A DNA stretch of 7,384 nt from Cyclobacteriaceae bacterium. GTDB lineage: Bacteria > Bacteroidota > Bacteroidia > Cytophagales > Cyclobacteriaceae. Location of the stretch: the NCBI GenBank assembly GCA_025363495.1, contig JANYDR010000245.1:1-7384 (forward strand), in the 5' to 3' direction. Below, piece after piece: positions 6,796 to 7,384 of this stretch (within the stretch, counting starts at the first letter, position 1; each line of letters starts with the position of its first letter). Under the pieces are notes generated by a model. That model saw nothing but the letters and a program-made list of their open reading frames with translations. It did not search any database and was not told the origin of the DNA. The position numbers and the translations under genes were made by a program.

Positions 6796-7383
6796 TTATA
6801 GAATTCCTTCGTACAGGTCAACCTTTAATCCACGATAATAGTTCATTCCAGTGTTCACATTGGCATCAAAAAGAATGTTATTGTTCACATCCAGCTCAAT
6901 GATTTTTGGTGTGGTGACAGAACCAAACATATATGCAATTAGTCTGGTATTTGTTTGTTTCATGAAATCGACATATCCTGTGGCGGCAGTAAAAATTGAC
7001 TTATTATTATCAAATTTCCAGACGAGCCTCACCGTGCGGACCTGTTCATTAATCGCATACTCAACAGCTCTGGTATAACTTTTCTGAGGGACATTAGGAT
7101 TATCAAAGTATCCGCGGTAGTTGCCATCATCGTATAAGAGTACGTTTCCATTTTCCAATCGCTGCGGAGCGTGCTGAGCATATGGCCAGAAATCAGATTG
7201 AGAAGTATCAACGCTATTGCCGAGAGAATCGACTGGATTTAAAAGATACTGTTCAAGCGTGGAATTCCAGCCATAGTGATCTCCAAGAATCCATTTTATT
7301 TTACTGGTTGCGTAATCAACCTTAATTATAGCGCTCTGGTGTCGGCTAGAGACTACAAATGAATTATCAGTATCATCAAAGTA
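6796..7383 (-). CDS. Arylsulfate sulfotransferase (ASST), N-terminus beyond window edge
   Basis: The minus-strand frame is open from the right edge to a stop at 6796-6798, giving the last 195 residues. It matches the C-terminal half of PAPS-independent arylsulfotransferases, which move sulfate from a phenolic sulfate to another phenol through a sulfohistidine in a beta-propeller. Numbered from the first whole codon, FVVSSRHQSAIIKVDY (9-24) then KWILGDHYGW (30-39) resembles the conserved arginine strand, with Arg14. FWPYAQHAP (65-73) puts His71 where the sulfated active-site histidine (His436 in E. coli AssT) is expected. LENGNVLLYDDGNYRG (76-91) is the typical following propeller strip. A TTG at 7158 could be mistaken for a start, but homology continues upstream without a stop, so this is a partial gene. 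The visible part has no cysteine, whereas E. coli AssT has an active-site-proximal disulfide in this region. Export and the rest of the active site cannot be judged here. The DsbA/FrnE-like gene follows after 9 bases. Confidence 0.85.
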   Translation of the reverse strand, partial: YFDDTDNSFVVSSRHQSAIIKVDYATSKIKWILGDHYGWNSTLEQYLLNPVDSLGNSVDTSQSDFWPYAQHAPQRLENGNVLLYDDGNYRGYFDNPNVPQKSYTRAVEYAINEQVRTVRLVWKFDNNKSIFTAATGYVDFMKQTNTRLIAYMFGSVTTPKIIELDVNNNILFDANVNTGMNYYRGLKVDLYEGIL

Positions 7384-7384
7384 A

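Noticed and set aside
7029..7211. 60-codon minus-strand frame overlapping the ASST fragment
   Set aside because: It is an out-of-frame shadow; the ASST frame is continuous across it with matching motifs on both sides.

Overview
The window looks like an ordinary chromosomal stretch from a Bacteroidota member, plausibly Cytophagales-like. The evidence is moderate GC, almost no Shine-Dalgarno sequences before the starts, and short lipophilic signal peptides that tend to end in ...SQ or ...AQ. The family assignments also fit that group. The taxon is an inference; there is no rRNA or marker gene here.

Layout. On the minus strand at the left is an amino-acid permease of the APC superfamily, cut by the window edge (positions 1-985). 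Upstream of it on the same strand lies an exported LpqC/PHB-depolymerase-type esterase (1162-2091). A 101-base divergent spacer separates this from a plus-strand operon of three exported proteins (2193-6094). These are an S15/CocE-type alpha-amino-acid ester hydrolase, an SGNH/GDSL esterase starting one base after the previous stop, and a six-Asp-box beta-propeller protein of the BNR/sialidase-like type. The operon converges, with a 2-base gap, on a minus-strand pair that enters from the right edge. That pair is the C-terminal 195 residues of an arylsulfate sulfotransferase (ASST), followed 9 bases later by a cytoplasmic DsbA/FrnE-like CPWC oxidoreductase.

How the genes may work together. Four consecutive genes encode exported hydrolases or a propeller, all with intact catalytic motifs where a catalytic family is recognised. 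This suggests a small scavenging locus that cleaves esters or acylated amino compounds outside the cytoplasm. An amino-acid permease next to it could take up products, but that link is only positional. The ASST plus thiol oxidoreductase pair resembles the E. coli assT-dsbL-dsbI arrangement in content. However, the oxidoreductase lacks a signal peptide and the visible ASST part has no cysteine, so the analogy is weak.

I see no tRNA, rRNA, CRISPR array, insertion sequence, phage gene or defence system. I did not find a clearly novel system. The items most worth checking are the sulfotransferase-oxidoreductase pair, the AEH-SGNH-propeller operon, and the permease without an ATG start.
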